From assembly GCA_033557465.1 (NCBI GenBank), contig CM066043.1:113628778-113692777 (forward strand): a stretch of DNA of 64,000 bases. The letters run 5' to 3'. A program made the translations under genes and the position numbers. This document shows positions 27,317 to 39,067 of the stretch, one piece after another. Origin of the DNA: Ichthyophis bannanicus. Lineage: Eukaryota; Chordata; Amphibia; Gymnophiona; Ichthyophiidae. Below the pieces are notes generated by a model. It made no database searches and had not been told where the DNA came from. It saw nothing but the letters and a program-made list of their open reading frames with translations. The stretch's first letter is position 1. Each line of letters opens with the position of its first letter.

Positions 27317-29156
27317 ATGGAGAAGCCCGCTTCCGGGTTCAAAAAGTGCACGAAATGTGGCTGTACTATTTCTTTCACCGACACCCATGATTGGTGTCTA
27401 AAATGTTTGGGTCCTGACCATTCCATCACGGATTGTGTGTCCTGTACCATGATGTCTAAAAGAGGTCGGCAGAACCGAGCAGCCAAGCTCAGTACCCTGT
27501 TTCCCCTCTGATGCAGCCTCGGTGGCATCGACGTCTTCCAGGGCTGCTTCTTCCTCCCATGGATCTCAGGTAACCAAACATAAATCTAGCCGGTCCTCGA
27601 AGGGCAAGTCTCCCTCTAAGCATCGAGATGCCTCCGGGCTTGTCCTCGAGGATTCCGCACCGGCAAAATTACCCCGGCGGGCAGTTCCAGCTTCCAAAGC
27701 ATTGTCTATGGGGTCACAGGTTGACATAGATGGCTTGGCCTCGACCGATCACCTGTTGCCGTGTTCTGGGGTACCAGTGGCCCCCATTGGTACCGACATC
27801 CAGACTCTGGTGGCGTCGATGGATCAGAAGATTCTGTCCATGCAGCGCACCCTAACGGCGTTTATGCAGGCTTCGACGCCTCCGGTACCGCAACAATCTC
27901 CATTGCCGGTACCGACTCCGGCACCGATTGCATCGACATCGGCTTCAGTGTCGACTGCAACGGTACCCTATCCTATGATGCCCGTCAGTACCGAACCGGT
28001 ACCGCTTACTCCCGATGTCGATCCCACTTGGTATGCGTATCAGGCTCTACAGGAGCATCCAGACAGGCGATACTTCGATTCCTCCGAAGACTCTGATGAG
28101 TTGGAGGCTTCTGTCGAGGCACCGGTACTTCTTCCTCAGGAGTCTGCTTCTCCAAAACGAAGAATGTCTCCTCCAGAAGACTTGTCTTTTCAAGACTTCA
28201 TTAGGGAAGCAGCTAGGGGCCTCTCCATTACAGTGGCCCCTGAGTCAGAGCCTAGAGCCAAGCAATTAGATATTTTACAATATCCTAAGGCTCCTAAAGA
28301 AGCAGCTACCTTACCTATTCATGAGATTCTCTATGATCTCATGTTGAGCATGTGGGAGACTCCTCTTACCACCTCTCCTCATTCTCTTAGGTTAGACATC
28401 ATGTACCGTGTCCCTCCTTGTCCTGGCTTTCATAAGTCTCAGCTTCCTCACCATTCTATTGTGGTAGAGTCTGCCATGAGGAAAATAAAGAGTGCAAAGA
28501 GACACTCATCTAATCCTCCAGGACGTGAATGCAGGATCCTTGATGCTTTTGGCCGAAGGGTTTTCCAAGCTAATATGCTTGCTGCCAGAATCAACTCCTA
28601 TAGTCTCTATATGGGGATGTTTCTAAAAGAAGTCACAGATCATCTGCAGACTTTAGCCCCTTTTATTTCAGAAGATAAAAGGTAGGAATTTCTCACTTGG
28701 CTTAAACATGTCCAAGATGTTTCCAAATTTTCCAACCGTGCAGCCTTTGACTCTTTTGAGTGTGTAAGCAGAGCCTCGGCTATTGCCATAGGTGCACGCA
28801 GAATTGCTTGGTTACAAGCCTCTGATTTGGAACTCTGGGTCCAAGATGAACTGGGAAATCTTCCTTGTACAGGTGAAAACCTTTTTGGCAGGGATTGGCA
28901 AGCAAAGGCCAATCAGATGGATGCTGAGAACTCTGCTTTGGGTCGACTTTCAAAGTCTACCTCTGCTCCTGTTAAGAAAGGATTGTTCAAAAAGACACCT
29001 TTTTCTAAAAAGGGAAGATATTATCCTGCTTATGGTCAGCAGGCATCTTCTGCAGGTCGTTTTGCTGCAAAGCGTCAGCAACCACCTAAACAGGCCAAGT
29101 CAAAGGCTGCCAGGCCTCCCACAGCCCAGCAGCCTCAGCCTCCTCAGGGCCTTTGA
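27317..29156 (+). pseudogene. DIRS A2 gag
   Basis: The ATG at 27317 is aligned with A1. The Cys/His cluster CTKC-CLKC-H-C-C is intact. An extra C in the run near 27505 shifts the frame, and the frame open from 27522 holds the Pro-Val region and SPPEDLSFQDFIREAARGLS. A TAG at 28683-28685 replaces a Glu codon (KR-stop-EFLTW). The rest is open to CTT-TGA-C at 29156. Only two changes separate it from an open frame. Confidence 0.88.
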
Positions 29157-31085
29157 CTTGCAACTAGAGAACTTAGCCTTTCTAGCTCTGGAAGAACCAG
29201 AGCCCCTCACCATTCCAGGAAGGTTGGCTTACCTTGCTCCCAGATGGGAGCAACTTACAGCAGAGCAATGGACCCCCTCTCCATTATAAGGGAAGGGTAC
29301 AAGCTTCATTTCTTAAACCTTCCTCCCCACACCATGGTGAAACAGTTTAATTCTCCAACATCTCTCCTCAACCTTCTGGGTCAGGAGATTGCTACCCTTC
29401 TTGCCCAAGGGGCAATAGAAGAAGTACCTCTTCTTCAACAGGGCTCAGGGTTCTACTCCCCTTATTTTCTTATTCCAAAGAAAACAGGGGGCTACAGACC
29501 CATCTTAGATCTCAGAGAATTGAACAAGTTTCTATTCAAAGAGAAATTCAAGATGATTTCTCTCGGTACTCTGCTGCCATACCTTCAGAGTCAGGACTGG
29601 CTTTGTTCTCTAGATCTCAAGGATGCGTACACCCATGTCCTCATCCATCCAACACACAGAAGGTTCCTTCGGTTCCTTTTTCAAGGAAAGCACTACCAAT
29701 ACAGGGTGCTTCCTTTCGGTCTGGCCTCTGCACCAAGGGTGTTCACGAAATGCATGGCAGTAGTAGCTGCATTTCTACGCACTCTAGGAATATTCGTTTT
29801 CCCATATCTGGACGACTGGCTCATTCGAGCTCCATTCCATCCCAGTCAGAGGCCCAGATTTGTCTAACCTGCACAATGCGTGTCCTTCAGTATTTGGGAC
29901 TGGTAATAAATATCCCAAAATCCCATCTCACCCCTACTCAGTCTCGAGTTTATAGGGGCCTTGCTGGATACCACAACTGCAAGGGCCTATCTTCCTCAGG
30001 CCCGTTGCCTACGCTTGGTGCAGTTAGCCTCCCAGATACAGTTAAAGTCCCATTTAACTGCTCGAGAAATGTTGCAACTATTAGGCCACATGGCATCCAC
30101 TGTGCATGTGGTTCCATATGCTCGCCTTCACATGAGGGCAGCTCAATGGACTTTGTCCACCCAATGGACTCAGGCATCAGGTTGCCTGTCAGACAAAATA
30201 GCAAACTCCAGTCGCCTATTTTGGTCTCTCCAGTGGTGGAAGTCCCCTCCAAATCTGTTGCTGGGGTCCCCTTTTCAGCAGTCGCTACCCCAAGCAACTC
30301 TGACAACAGATGCTTCTCCAATGGGTTGGGGAGCTCATCTGCAGGATTTCTCCACCCAGGGCATCTGGTCTCCGCAGGAGACTTCTCTGCATATCAATCT
30401 CTTGGAACTCAGAGCAATATTCTTAGCTCTCAGAGTGTTCCATTCCCTGCTCAGCTACAGGACAGTCCTTATCCATACGGACAACCAAGTAGCCATGTTC
30501 TATGTAAACAAGCAGGGCGGGACTGGCTCTCTGTTGCTTTGCAACGAAGCTTTGCGACTGTGGGCCTTCGCCAGAGAGCATCACATCCATCTTTTGGCAG
30601 TATATCTTCCAGGCGTTCAAAACTCTTGGGCGGACAGAGTCAGTCAAGTTCTGCTTCCACACGAGTGGTCCCTCCACATGGACCAGGTGGCCAGGATTTT
30701 TCGAATTTGGGGAACCCCGTACATAGACCTCTTTGCAAGTCCATGGAATGCCAAACTTCCCCGGTTCTGTTCCAGAATTCCGTGTCAGGGAGTTCAGGCC
30801 AAGGATGCCTTCCTCCTTCACTGGGGTCAAGACTTCCTTTATGCCTTTCCACCAATTCCCCTAATTCCCAAAACACTATTCAAGCTTCAGAGAGATCGAG
30901 GGACCATGATCCTCATAGCACCACATTGGCCACGCCAAGTGTGGTACCCTCTACTTCTGCATCTCTCTCAAGCTCCTTCCCTGGACTTGGGCTCTGCACC
31001 AGACCTTCTGTCCCAGGAAGAGGGAACGTTGTGGCACCCAAACCCCCAATCGCTCCATCTCAAGGCTTGGTTGCTGAGGGCCTAG
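29157..31085 (+). pseudogene. DIRS A2 RT/RNase H
   Basis: The +1 frame starts FDLQLENLAFLALEEPEP. Two extra bases near 29275 and about four (a TTCC repeat) near 29855 shift the frame. RT motifs are FYSPYFLIPKKTGGYRPILD, CSLDLKDAYTHVLIHP and VFPYLDDWLI. RNase H motifs are TTDASPMGW, LLELRAIF, HTDNQVAMF and NSWADRVS. All catalytic acids are present. Confidence 0.9.
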
Positions 31086-32471
31086 ACCTTCAAGATTTTC
31101 ATCTCTCTCAGCAAGTCAGAGATGTTATTCATGCCTCTAGAAAGCCTTCTACTAGACGTTCCTATGCTTTCAAATGGAAAAGATTTACCATTTGGTGTTC
31201 AGGGAAGGGTCTAAACCCTCTTGCAATACCTCTGAATTCTCTACTAGAGTATCTCCTGCATCTATCCCATGCAGGTCTGAAAACAAATTCAGTAAGAGTC
31301 CATTTGAGTGCTATTGCAGCGTCCCTCAAGCCTCTCAATGGACAACCTATTTCCTCTCATCCTCTTATAGCAAGATTCATGAGAGGCCTTTTTTTAACTA
31401 AACCTCCCATTAGACCACCTCCAGTGGCATGGGACTTAAACCTGGTTCTTGGCCAGCTTATGAAGCCACCCTTTGAACCTTTAGCCACCACCTCCTTGAA
31501 ATTTCTTTCTTGGAAAGTTGTTTTTCTCATAGCAGTCACCTCAGCACGCCGCATCAGTGAGTTGCAAGCTTTGGTGGCTAATCCACCTTATTCAAGGTTC
31601 CATCTTGATAAGGTAGTCCTCAGGACCAATGTTCCCTCTAATTTTCTATAGGCTGTGTGCGCATAAAATATCAGCTGTGCAGCTTTTGAAGGAAGGTTAA
31701 ATTTTTGTGCGCCACATAACGACACTCAGAGTTATATACTTTAAAATTTGACTACACGTCAGAATACAGTATGTACACCACAATTGATTGCACTAGAAAA
31801 TATTGTAGAACTTGTGAAAACCATAAATACACAACAGCTTTTCAATTTTAAGAACGTCTGTGTTGTTTTCTATCAGAATCAGAACCGTAATTTTTGTGCG
31901 CTCTGTTGTAAAGTATGTGCGCTCACTCGGCGAGGTGTGTGCACGCACACAGCTTAGAGGGAACAGTGCTCAGGACCAATCCACACTTATGCCTAAAGTG
32001 GTCTCGCCTTTTCATCTGAACTAAGAGGTATATTTACCTGTCTTTTCTCCAGGACCTCATGCATCAAGTGCAGAGAGGAATCTTCATACCTTGAATTGTA
32101 AGAGAGCTCTTTCTTTTTACTTACAAAGAACACAGCAACATAGGAAGTCTTCTCAACTCTTTGTTGCTTTTGATCCTTCTCATTTAGGACTTCCAGTCTC
32201 TAAGAGAACACTGTCCAACTGGATTGCTCAGTGTATTTCTTTCGCCTACCAGAGTAGGAACATTTCTCTGGAGGGCCATGTCACAGCTCACAATGTGAGA
32301 ACCATGGCAGCCTCAATGGCTCATCTAAACTCTGTGTCCATCGACCAAATCTGTCGAGCGACCACCTGGGCCTCGGTTCATACCTTCACAGCCCATTACT
32401 GTTTGGACAAGGACTCCCACCGGGATGCCTCGTTTGTTCAGGCTGTTCTCAAACACCTGTTCCATTCCTAA
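31062..32471 (+). pseudogene. DIRS A2 tyrosine recombinase, split by a hAT MITE
   Basis: Its frame is open from 29603 to 31651, overlapping nearly all of RT/RH in the -1 frame. The YR core follows: PSTRRSYAFKWKRFTIW, then TSARRISELQAL (catalytic Arg near 31548). The hAT MITE at 31627-31968 interrupts it. Downstream a deleted T near 31988 and a TAA near 32023 are further breaks. The end is open from 32091 with AHNVRTMAAS and TAHYCLD. Confidence 0.9.
31627..31968. mobile_element. hAT MITE, 342 bp
   Basis: The ends CAATGTTCCCTCTAA and TTAGAGGGAACAGTG are imperfect inverted repeats. The 8-bp target duplication CTCAGGAC is exact (31619-31626 and 31969-31976), and the intact DIRS copies show that octamer once. 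Words GTGCGC recur inside. No coding capacity. Confidence 0.92.
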
Positions 32472-32584
32472 TCATCTCCTACCCACCTACCCTGGTCGGA
32501 TGCCAGAGATCCATGGGAGGAGGTAGAGTCCTTTTCAAGGACACACAACCTGGGGTTTCTCCCTGGCATCTCCAGCTAGGGAGT

Positions 32585-32684
32585 CCCCATATGTGAAGAC
32601 TCATTCCTACTTGTTCCTGGAGATAGCACAGTTACTTACCTGTAACAGGTGATCTCTGGGAACAGCAGGAATAAGTCTTCACAA
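32585..32684 (+). repeat. DIRS A2 internal complementary region
   Basis: It reads CCCATATGTGAAGACTC, then GTTCCTGGAGATAGCACAG, then CAGCAGGAATAAGTC. It is complementary to the left and right termini of A2 joined. Confidence 0.9.
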
Positions 32685-32955
32685 CCAACCCACCTCCCCT
32701 AGGAGTTGTATCTCTCTATCTATCTTTCCTTTCCTCTCTCTCTTTGTCTCAGCTTTAAAACTCGAACTGGAGAGAGGCAGTTGGGAAAGGCGGGAAGGCA
32801 GCGCGCAGGCGCTGTGGGATGCTCCCAAAAGCTTTCTTACTGGATGCTGGGGAGCGTTCCCGCGCAGGCTCCGTCGGTGCCGATGATACCCATATGTGAA
32901 GACTTATTCCTGCTGTTCCCAGAGATCACCTGTTACAGGTAAGTAACTGTGCTTT

Positions 32956-33310
32956 GTCCGGGTTTTCCACAGAGAGGAACTAGCGGCATTAATAGCACAG
33001 TCTGCAAAAATATGAATGTGTGCACAGAGGTCCCAGAGGAAGAGGAGCCTCTAGAGGATCCGCTGTTCCAGGGGGTCAGATCAACACAAAAGGGATTTCC
33101 CTTGCATAGAGTCGTGAAACGTATGATTCAGGAGGATGGGATGTGCCCGAGGGGGCACTCCAAGGGACCTGAATGATGTCATGGCTCTACCCCCTTCCAG
33201 AGAAAGACAGAGAACTCTGGTGCGCTCCTAAAGTGGAGCGCACCAGAGTTTGTGGGAAGAGCACTAGCAGTTTCTCCAATTTGTAGTACCGGGGGAGGGG
33301 GGCACTTCTA
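32956..33310 (+). pseudogene. DIRS lineage C gag, right fragment
   Basis: RVFHREELAALIAQS, then EEEEPLEDPLFQGVRSTQKG, then FPLHRVVKRMIQEDG resembles the central gag region of DIRS elements in layout. A 15-bp perfect hairpin lies at 33213-33250. The gag carboxy end and RT amino end seem deleted, because RT motifs start at 33310. Confidence 0.45.
33213..33250. repeat. Perfect 15-bp inverted repeat (hairpin)
   Basis: The arms AACTCTGGTGCGCTC (33213-33227) and GAGCGCACCAGAGTT (33236-33250) are exact complements with an 8-base loop. No T run follows, so it is not a pol III or bacterial-type terminator. Confidence 0.9.
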
Positions 33311-34475
33311 GTTCTGGGCCTTGCCTTTGGCCTTGCAGCTGCACCTCAGACTTTCACCAAAATTATGGTGGTGGTGGTGGCAGCAGTGCTCAGGCAGGAG
33401 GGCATTCTGGTCCACCCATACCTGGACGATTGGCTCATAAGTGCAAACTCCCGCGAGGAGAGTGTGAAGGTGACGGAACATATCATTGCGTTCCTCCAGA
33501 GCATGGGATGGGTGGTCAACTTCGCCAAGAGTTGGATTACGTGTCTCAGGACCTGGAATATCTCAGCATGCGATTTCAGGCGGATGTAGGTACAGTGCTC
33601 CTAATGGGAGACAGAGTATACAAGCTTCAGTAGCAGATCTGGCAATTTCTACAAATGCAAAAGCCCGCGGCATGGCATTACCTACAAGTGTTGGGTTCTA
33701 TGGCAGCGTCGATTGAGATGGTCCCGTGGGCGCATATGCGGCTGTTACAGAGAGCATTACTGTGCAGGTGGTCAGCGCAGATGCATCCTCTGTCGCAACA
33801 CCTACCCTGCATGGCGGAGGCATGGAAAGCACTCCAGTGGTGGCTTCGACCCAATACGCTCCAGAAAGGCATGCCCCTGGAGAATCCCGCACTGGGTGCA
33901 GCTCACAATAGATGCCAGCCTAGTAGGCTGTGGAGCACATTGCGAAGCTCAGATTGCAGGGGGACTGTGGGTGGAGCACGAGGTGCAGTGTCCTTAAATC
34001 GATTGGAGCTGAGGACAGTTTTCCTGGCCCTTCAAGGCTTCCAGCAACAGTTGCACAGGAAAGCAGTGAAAGTGTTATCAGCCAACACTGCAAAGTTTGC
34101 ATACATCAATGGGCAGTGTGCATCTGGTAGAGGAGGCCAGTTCGTTGATGGAATGGATGGAGAGCAATCTTCTTGCGCTATCCGTGGCGCACGTGGCCGG
34201 ATGAGAGAATGTGGAGGCAGATTATCTCAGCAGGGTGAAGATTGACACAGTGGAGCGGATGCTCCATCAGAAGATCTTCTAGTGCTTGTTACACAGGTGG
34301 GGACAGCCTATCATGGACCTGATGGCAACCTTCGACTCAGCCAAGGTGATACAGTTTTACAGAAGAAGGAGAGAACGCATGTCGGAGGGGCTTGACGCGC
34401 TAGTACACCTGAGGCCCACCGAGGGACTGCTTTCCCAGCTGTACTAGCATGTCTTTCCTCCCTGGCCCTTCATAG
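33310..34475 (+). pseudogene. DIRS lineage C RT/RNase H fragment
   Basis: FGLAAAPQTFTKI, then GILVHPYLDDWLISA (catalytic YLDD near 33425), GSMAASIEMVPWAHMRLL and IDASLVGCGAHC (RNase H Asp), then LNRLELRTVFLAL (Glu). Residue identity with lineages A and B is clearly lower than between A and B, so this is a separate family. Many frameshifts occur after 33600. Confidence 0.75.
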
Positions 34476-35248
34476 GTCGGGTAGTCCAACGAATAGAGGC
34501 GCATGTGGGGCTGGTGCTACTCATCGCCCCGACTGGCCAAAGTGACTGTGGTATACAGATTTGGTGTGGATGACGGAGGACAGGCCGTGGCATCTACCAG
34601 CTCAAGAGGACCTGCTGACCCAGGGTCCCATCCAGATGTCGCAGGTGGATCAATTCTCGCTTACAGCATGGCTCTTGAGAGGACAAGGTTGAGGAAGAGA
34701 GGTTATGCTCCTTCGGTGATTGTGACTTTGATCAAGGCTCATAGGCATTCTACGTCACTGGTGTATATACGGGTGTGGCAAGTGTTTAAACATTGGTGTA
34801 AGGAGCAGAGATGCTCCGCGCTGAGGTGTTTGGTACTTGAGATCTTGGAGTTTCTGCAGGCCAGAATGGACAAGGGGTTGGCCTGCAATTCACTGAGGGT
34901 GCAGGTGGCGGCCCTTTCATGCTATAGGGGCAGAGTTAGGGAGGTGCCCTTAGCCTCACACCCAGATGTAGTGTGATTTCTCAGACTGGTGAAGCAAGCG
35001 AGACCACCAGCACATTCTGTTGTTCTGCCCTGGGATCTCTACTTGGAGGTGTCCGTTCTCACAGAGACACCCTTTGAACCGTTGGGGGACTGCATTTTGA
35101 AAGACTTGATGTTGAAGGTGTTTTGATGGCCATTTGTTCAGCCAGAAGGATTTCGGAGCTCCAGGCCTTATCATGCAGGGAGCTGTATCTTGTGATATCC
35201 AGAGATAAGGTGGTCTTAAGGCCGGTTCTGTCGTTCTTGCCAAAAGTA
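34476..35248 (+). pseudogene. DIRS lineage C tyrosine recombinase, 3' truncated
   Basis: RKRGYAPSVIVTLIKAHRHST, then VWQVFKHWCKEQR and NSLRVQVAALSCYRG correspond to the core-binding part. AICSARRISELQAL near 35130 carries the first catalytic Arg. The protein stops at SFLPKV (35247), where copy A3 begins, so the His-x-x-Arg and Tyr motifs are absent. Confidence 0.75.
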
Positions 35249-35300
35249 CTCAGGTGTACTTCAGTTTTGGGCCTTAGGCCCAAAACCTTTTTCCTCAAAT

Positions 35301-37167
35301 ATGGAAAAACCTGCCTCAGGTTTTAAGAAGTACACAAAATGTGGCGGTACTATATCTGTCACCGACACCCATGACTGGTGTCTCAAATGTTTAGGCCCTG
35401 ACCATTCCATCAAAGATTGTATGTCCTGTTCCATGATGTCTAAGAGAGGTCGACAGAACCGAGCTGCCAAGTTCAGTACCCTGTTTCCCTCTGATGCAGC
35501 TTCGGTGGCATCGACGTCTTCCAGGGCTGCTTCTTCCTCACATGGATCTCAGGTAACTAAACATAAATCCAGCCGGTCCTCAAAGGGCAAATCTCCTTCT
35601 AAGCATTGAGATGCCTCTGGCCTTGCCCTCGAGGATTCTGCACCGGCAAAATTACCCCGGCGGGAGGCTTCGGCTTCTAAAGCATCATCATTGGGGTTCC
35701 AGGATGATCTAGATGGCGTGGCCTCAACCGATCTCCTGGTGCCATGCTCTGGGGTACCAGTGGCCTCCACCGTTACCGACTTCCAGGCATTGGCAGCGTC
35801 CATGGATCAGAGGATTCTGTCCATGGAACGCAGTCTGGCGGCTTTCCTTGTGGCATCGACGCCCGTGGTACCGCATCAGACTACTCTGCAGGTACCGGCT
35901 CCGGTATCGCCATCGGTACCGATCCTGGTACCGGTGGCATCTACATCGGCATCGGTGTCAGCCATGCCAGTACCCTGCCCTCTGCAGCCCTCCGCTACCG
36001 ATACCCCGGTACCGATGATTCCCGATACCGACCCCGGTCGGTACGGGTATCGGGCTTTGCAAGAGCATCCCGACAGACAATACTTCGATTCCTCTGATGA
36101 CTTTGAGGATTCTGAACAGTCTGTCGATGCAGCGATGCTTCTTCCACAGGAGGAGTCCTCTCCTAAACGAAGGATGTCTCCTCCAGAGGACTTGTCTTTT
36201 CAAGACTTTATCAGAGAGGTGGCTCGGGGTCTCTCTATTACAGTAGCCCCAGAGTCAGAGCCTAGAGCTAAGGAGTTAGATATTTTACAATATCCTAAAA
36301 CTCCTAAAGAGGCAGCTACCTTGCCTATTCATGAGATTCTGTATGATCTCATGTTAAGGATGTGGGAAGCACCTCTAACCACCTCTCCTCATTCTCGCAG
36401 GTTGGACACCATGTATTGTGTCCTTCCTTGTCCTGGTTTCCATAAGACTCAGCTTCCTCACCACTCTATTGTGGTTGAGTCTGCAATGAAAAAGATTAGA
36501 AGTGCCAAGAGACATGCCTCTAATCCTCCAGGACGTGAATGTAGAACCCTGGATGCTTTTGGTAGAAGAATCTTCCAAGCTTCCATGCTTGCTGCAAGAA
36601 TTAATTCTTATAGTCTCTACATGGACATGTTCTTAAAAGAGGTCACTGACCATTTGCAGACTTTTAAGTCCTTTTATGTCTGACAATAAAAGGCAAGAAT
36701 TTCTCTCTGCGCTCAAACATGCCCAGGATGTCTCCAAATTCTCCAACCGTGCAGCTTTCGATTCCTTTGAATGCGTAAGCAGAGCCTCAGCTATAGCTAT
36801 AGCAGCACGTAGGGTTGCTTGGCTTCAAGCATCTGATTTGGAGACCTGGGTCCAAGATTAATTGGGAAATATCCCTTGTATAGGTGAAAATCTGTTTGGT
36901 AAAGATTGGCAAGCAAAAGCCAATCAGATGGATGCTAAAAATTCTGCTTTGGATAGACTATCCAAATCTACAGCTGCTCCTGCTAAGAAAAGGTTGTTCA
37001 AGAAAACACCTTTTTCAAAGAGGGGAAGATCCTATCCTGCTTAGAATGAGAGAGCATCTTCTGCAGCTCAGTTCCCTTCCAAACGTCAGCAATCCTCCAA
37101 ACAGACCAAGGCAAAGGCTGCGAGGCCTGCTCCAGCCCAGCAGTCTCAGCCACCTCAGGGCCTTTGA
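35301..37167 (+). pseudogene. DIRS A3 gag
   Basis: The ATG at 35301 opens MEKPASGFKKYTKCGG; the first Cys of the CxxC pair is Tyr here. A TGA replaces CGA at 35607 (a CpG transition). A one-base insertion near 36665, a TAA near 36859 and a TAG near 37042 follow. The block from 35691 to 36683 is open and holds the Pro-Val repeats and SPPEDLSFQDFIREVARGLS. The end is CTT-TGA-C at 37167. Confidence 0.88.
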
Positions 37168-39031
37168 CTTTCTGCTAGAGAACTTAGCCTTTCTGGTTCT
37201 AGAAGGACCAGAGCCCTCCACCATTCCAGGAAGGCTATGTCACTTTGCTCCCAGATGGGAGCAAATCACAGCAGAGCAGTGGACACTCTCCATCATAAGA
37301 GAGGGGTGCAAACTTCATTTTTCCAGCTTGCCCCTTCTCACAAGAGTGCACCAGTTCAATTCTCCAACCTCCCTCCTCAGCCTATTAGAGCAGGAGGTTG
37401 CCACTCTTCTAGCCCAAGGGGCAGTAGAGGAAGTGCCTTCTCAACAACAGGGCACAGGGTTCTACTCCCCCTATTTTCTTATCCCAAAGAAAACAGGGGG
37501 CTTCAAACCCATTTTAGATCTCATAGAATTGAACAGATTCCTAGTCAAAGAAAAATTCAAGATGATTTCTCTGGGAACTCTGCTGCCATACCTTCAGAGT
37601 CAGGATTGGCTTTGTTCTCTAGATCTCAAGGATGCGTACACTCATGTTCTCATCCATCCAACTCACAGAAGGTTCCTTCGGTTCCTTTTCCAGGAGAAGC
37701 ACTATCAATACAGAGTGCTTCCCTTTGGCCTGGCCTCTGCACCAAGGGTGTTCACGAAATGCATGGCAGTGGTTGCTGCTTTTCTGCGCACCCTGGGAAT
37801 ATTTGTCTTCCCCTACCTGGACGACTGGCTCATTCGAGCTCCCACTCATTCAGAGGCCAGGACTGCTCTAACCTGCACAATGCGTATCCTTCAATACTTA
37901 GGGCTGGTAATAAACATCCCAAAATCCAATTTGATCCCTACTCAGTCCCTGGAGTTAATAGGGGCACTGCTGGATACCACAAAGGCAAGGGCCTTTCTTC
38001 CCCAGGCCCGTTGTCTTCACTTGATGCAGTTAGCTTCTCAAACAGAGTTGAAACCCCTACTCACTGCTCGAGAGAAGTTACAGTTGCTAGGCCACATGGC
38101 TTCCACCGTTCATGTGGTACCATATGCTCGCTTTCACATGAGAGCAGCTCAGTGGACTTTATCCATCCAATGGACCCAGGCATTAGGCTGCCTGTCAGAC
38201 AAAATAGCAAACACAAGTCGCCTCATTTTGTCTCTCCAGTGGTGGAAGTCCCCTCAGAACCTCTTGCTGGGGTGTCCTTTTCAACAGCCTCTACCCCATG
38301 CAACTCTTACAACAGATGCTTCTCCAATGGGCTGGGAAGCTCATCTTCAGGACCTCTCCACCCAGGGCATCTGGTCCCCACAGGAGACTTGTCTCCACAT
38401 CAATCTCTTGGAACTCAGAGCAATCTTCCTTGCTCTACGAGTTTTCCACACCCTGCTCATCCATAAGACAGTCCTTGTCCACACGGACAATCAGGTGGCC
38501 ATGTTCTACATAAACAAGCAGTGAGGAACTGGCTCTCTGTCGCTTTGCAACGAAGCTCTGCGACTGTGGGCCCTCGCCAGAGAGCATCACATTCATCTTC
38601 TGGCAGTCTATCTTCCAGGGGTTCAAAACTCTTGGGCAGACAGACTCAGTCAAGTTCTGCTTCCAGACGAGTGGTCCCTACATATGGACCAGGTGTCCAA
38701 AATTTTTCAAATTTGGGGAACCCCGGACATAGACCTCTTTGCAAGTCCGTGGAATGCCAAACTTCCCCGGTTCTGTTCCAGAACTCCGGCTCAGGGGGCT
38801 CAGGCAAGGGATGCTTTCCTTCTTCACTGGGGTCAAGACTTCCTGTATGCCTTTCCACCCATTCCCCTAATTCCCAAAACCCTGCTCAAGCTTCAGAGAG
38901 ACAGAGGCCACATGATTCTCATAGCTCCACATTGGCCACGGCAAGTGTGGTACCCTCTGCTTCTACATCTCTCTCAAGCTCCCTCCCTAGAGTTAGGGTC
39001 TGCTCCAGACCTCCTCTCTCAGGAGGACTGA
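37168..39031 (+). pseudogene. DIRS A3 RT/RNase H, one nonsense change
   Basis: Best-preserved RT/RH of the A group: the frame is open from 36884 to 38524 and then, after one TGA in place of a Gly codon (38522-38524), open to 39031. Motifs are GTGFYSPYFLIPKKTGG, CSLDLKDAYTHVLIHP, VFPYLDDWLIRAP, TTDASPMGW, LLELRAIFLAL and HTDNQVAMFYINKQ, and after the stop NSWADRLSQ. No other break is seen. Confidence 0.9.
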
Positions 39032-39067
39032 AAGTTGTGGCATCCCAGTCCCCAGTCTCTGCATCTC

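Larger units (their letters stand above)
26937..32955 (+). mobile_element. DIRS retrotransposon copy A2
   Basis: It starts TCTCCAGGAACAAGC at 26937 and ends TAAGTAACTGTGCTT at about 32955. It has left and right inverted repeats, with GTCGGTACCGAC at 26979-26990; the right copy is mutated to GTCGGTGCCGAT. The internal complementary region is at 32585-32684. All three genes are present but broken. A 342-bp hAT MITE is inserted in the recombinase. It appears to sit within a lineage C gag. Confidence 0.92.

Noticed and set aside
33365..35243. Host gene derived from a recombinase
   Set aside because: Frames are broken many times and adjoin RT/RNase H fragments, so this is a decayed DIRS lineage.
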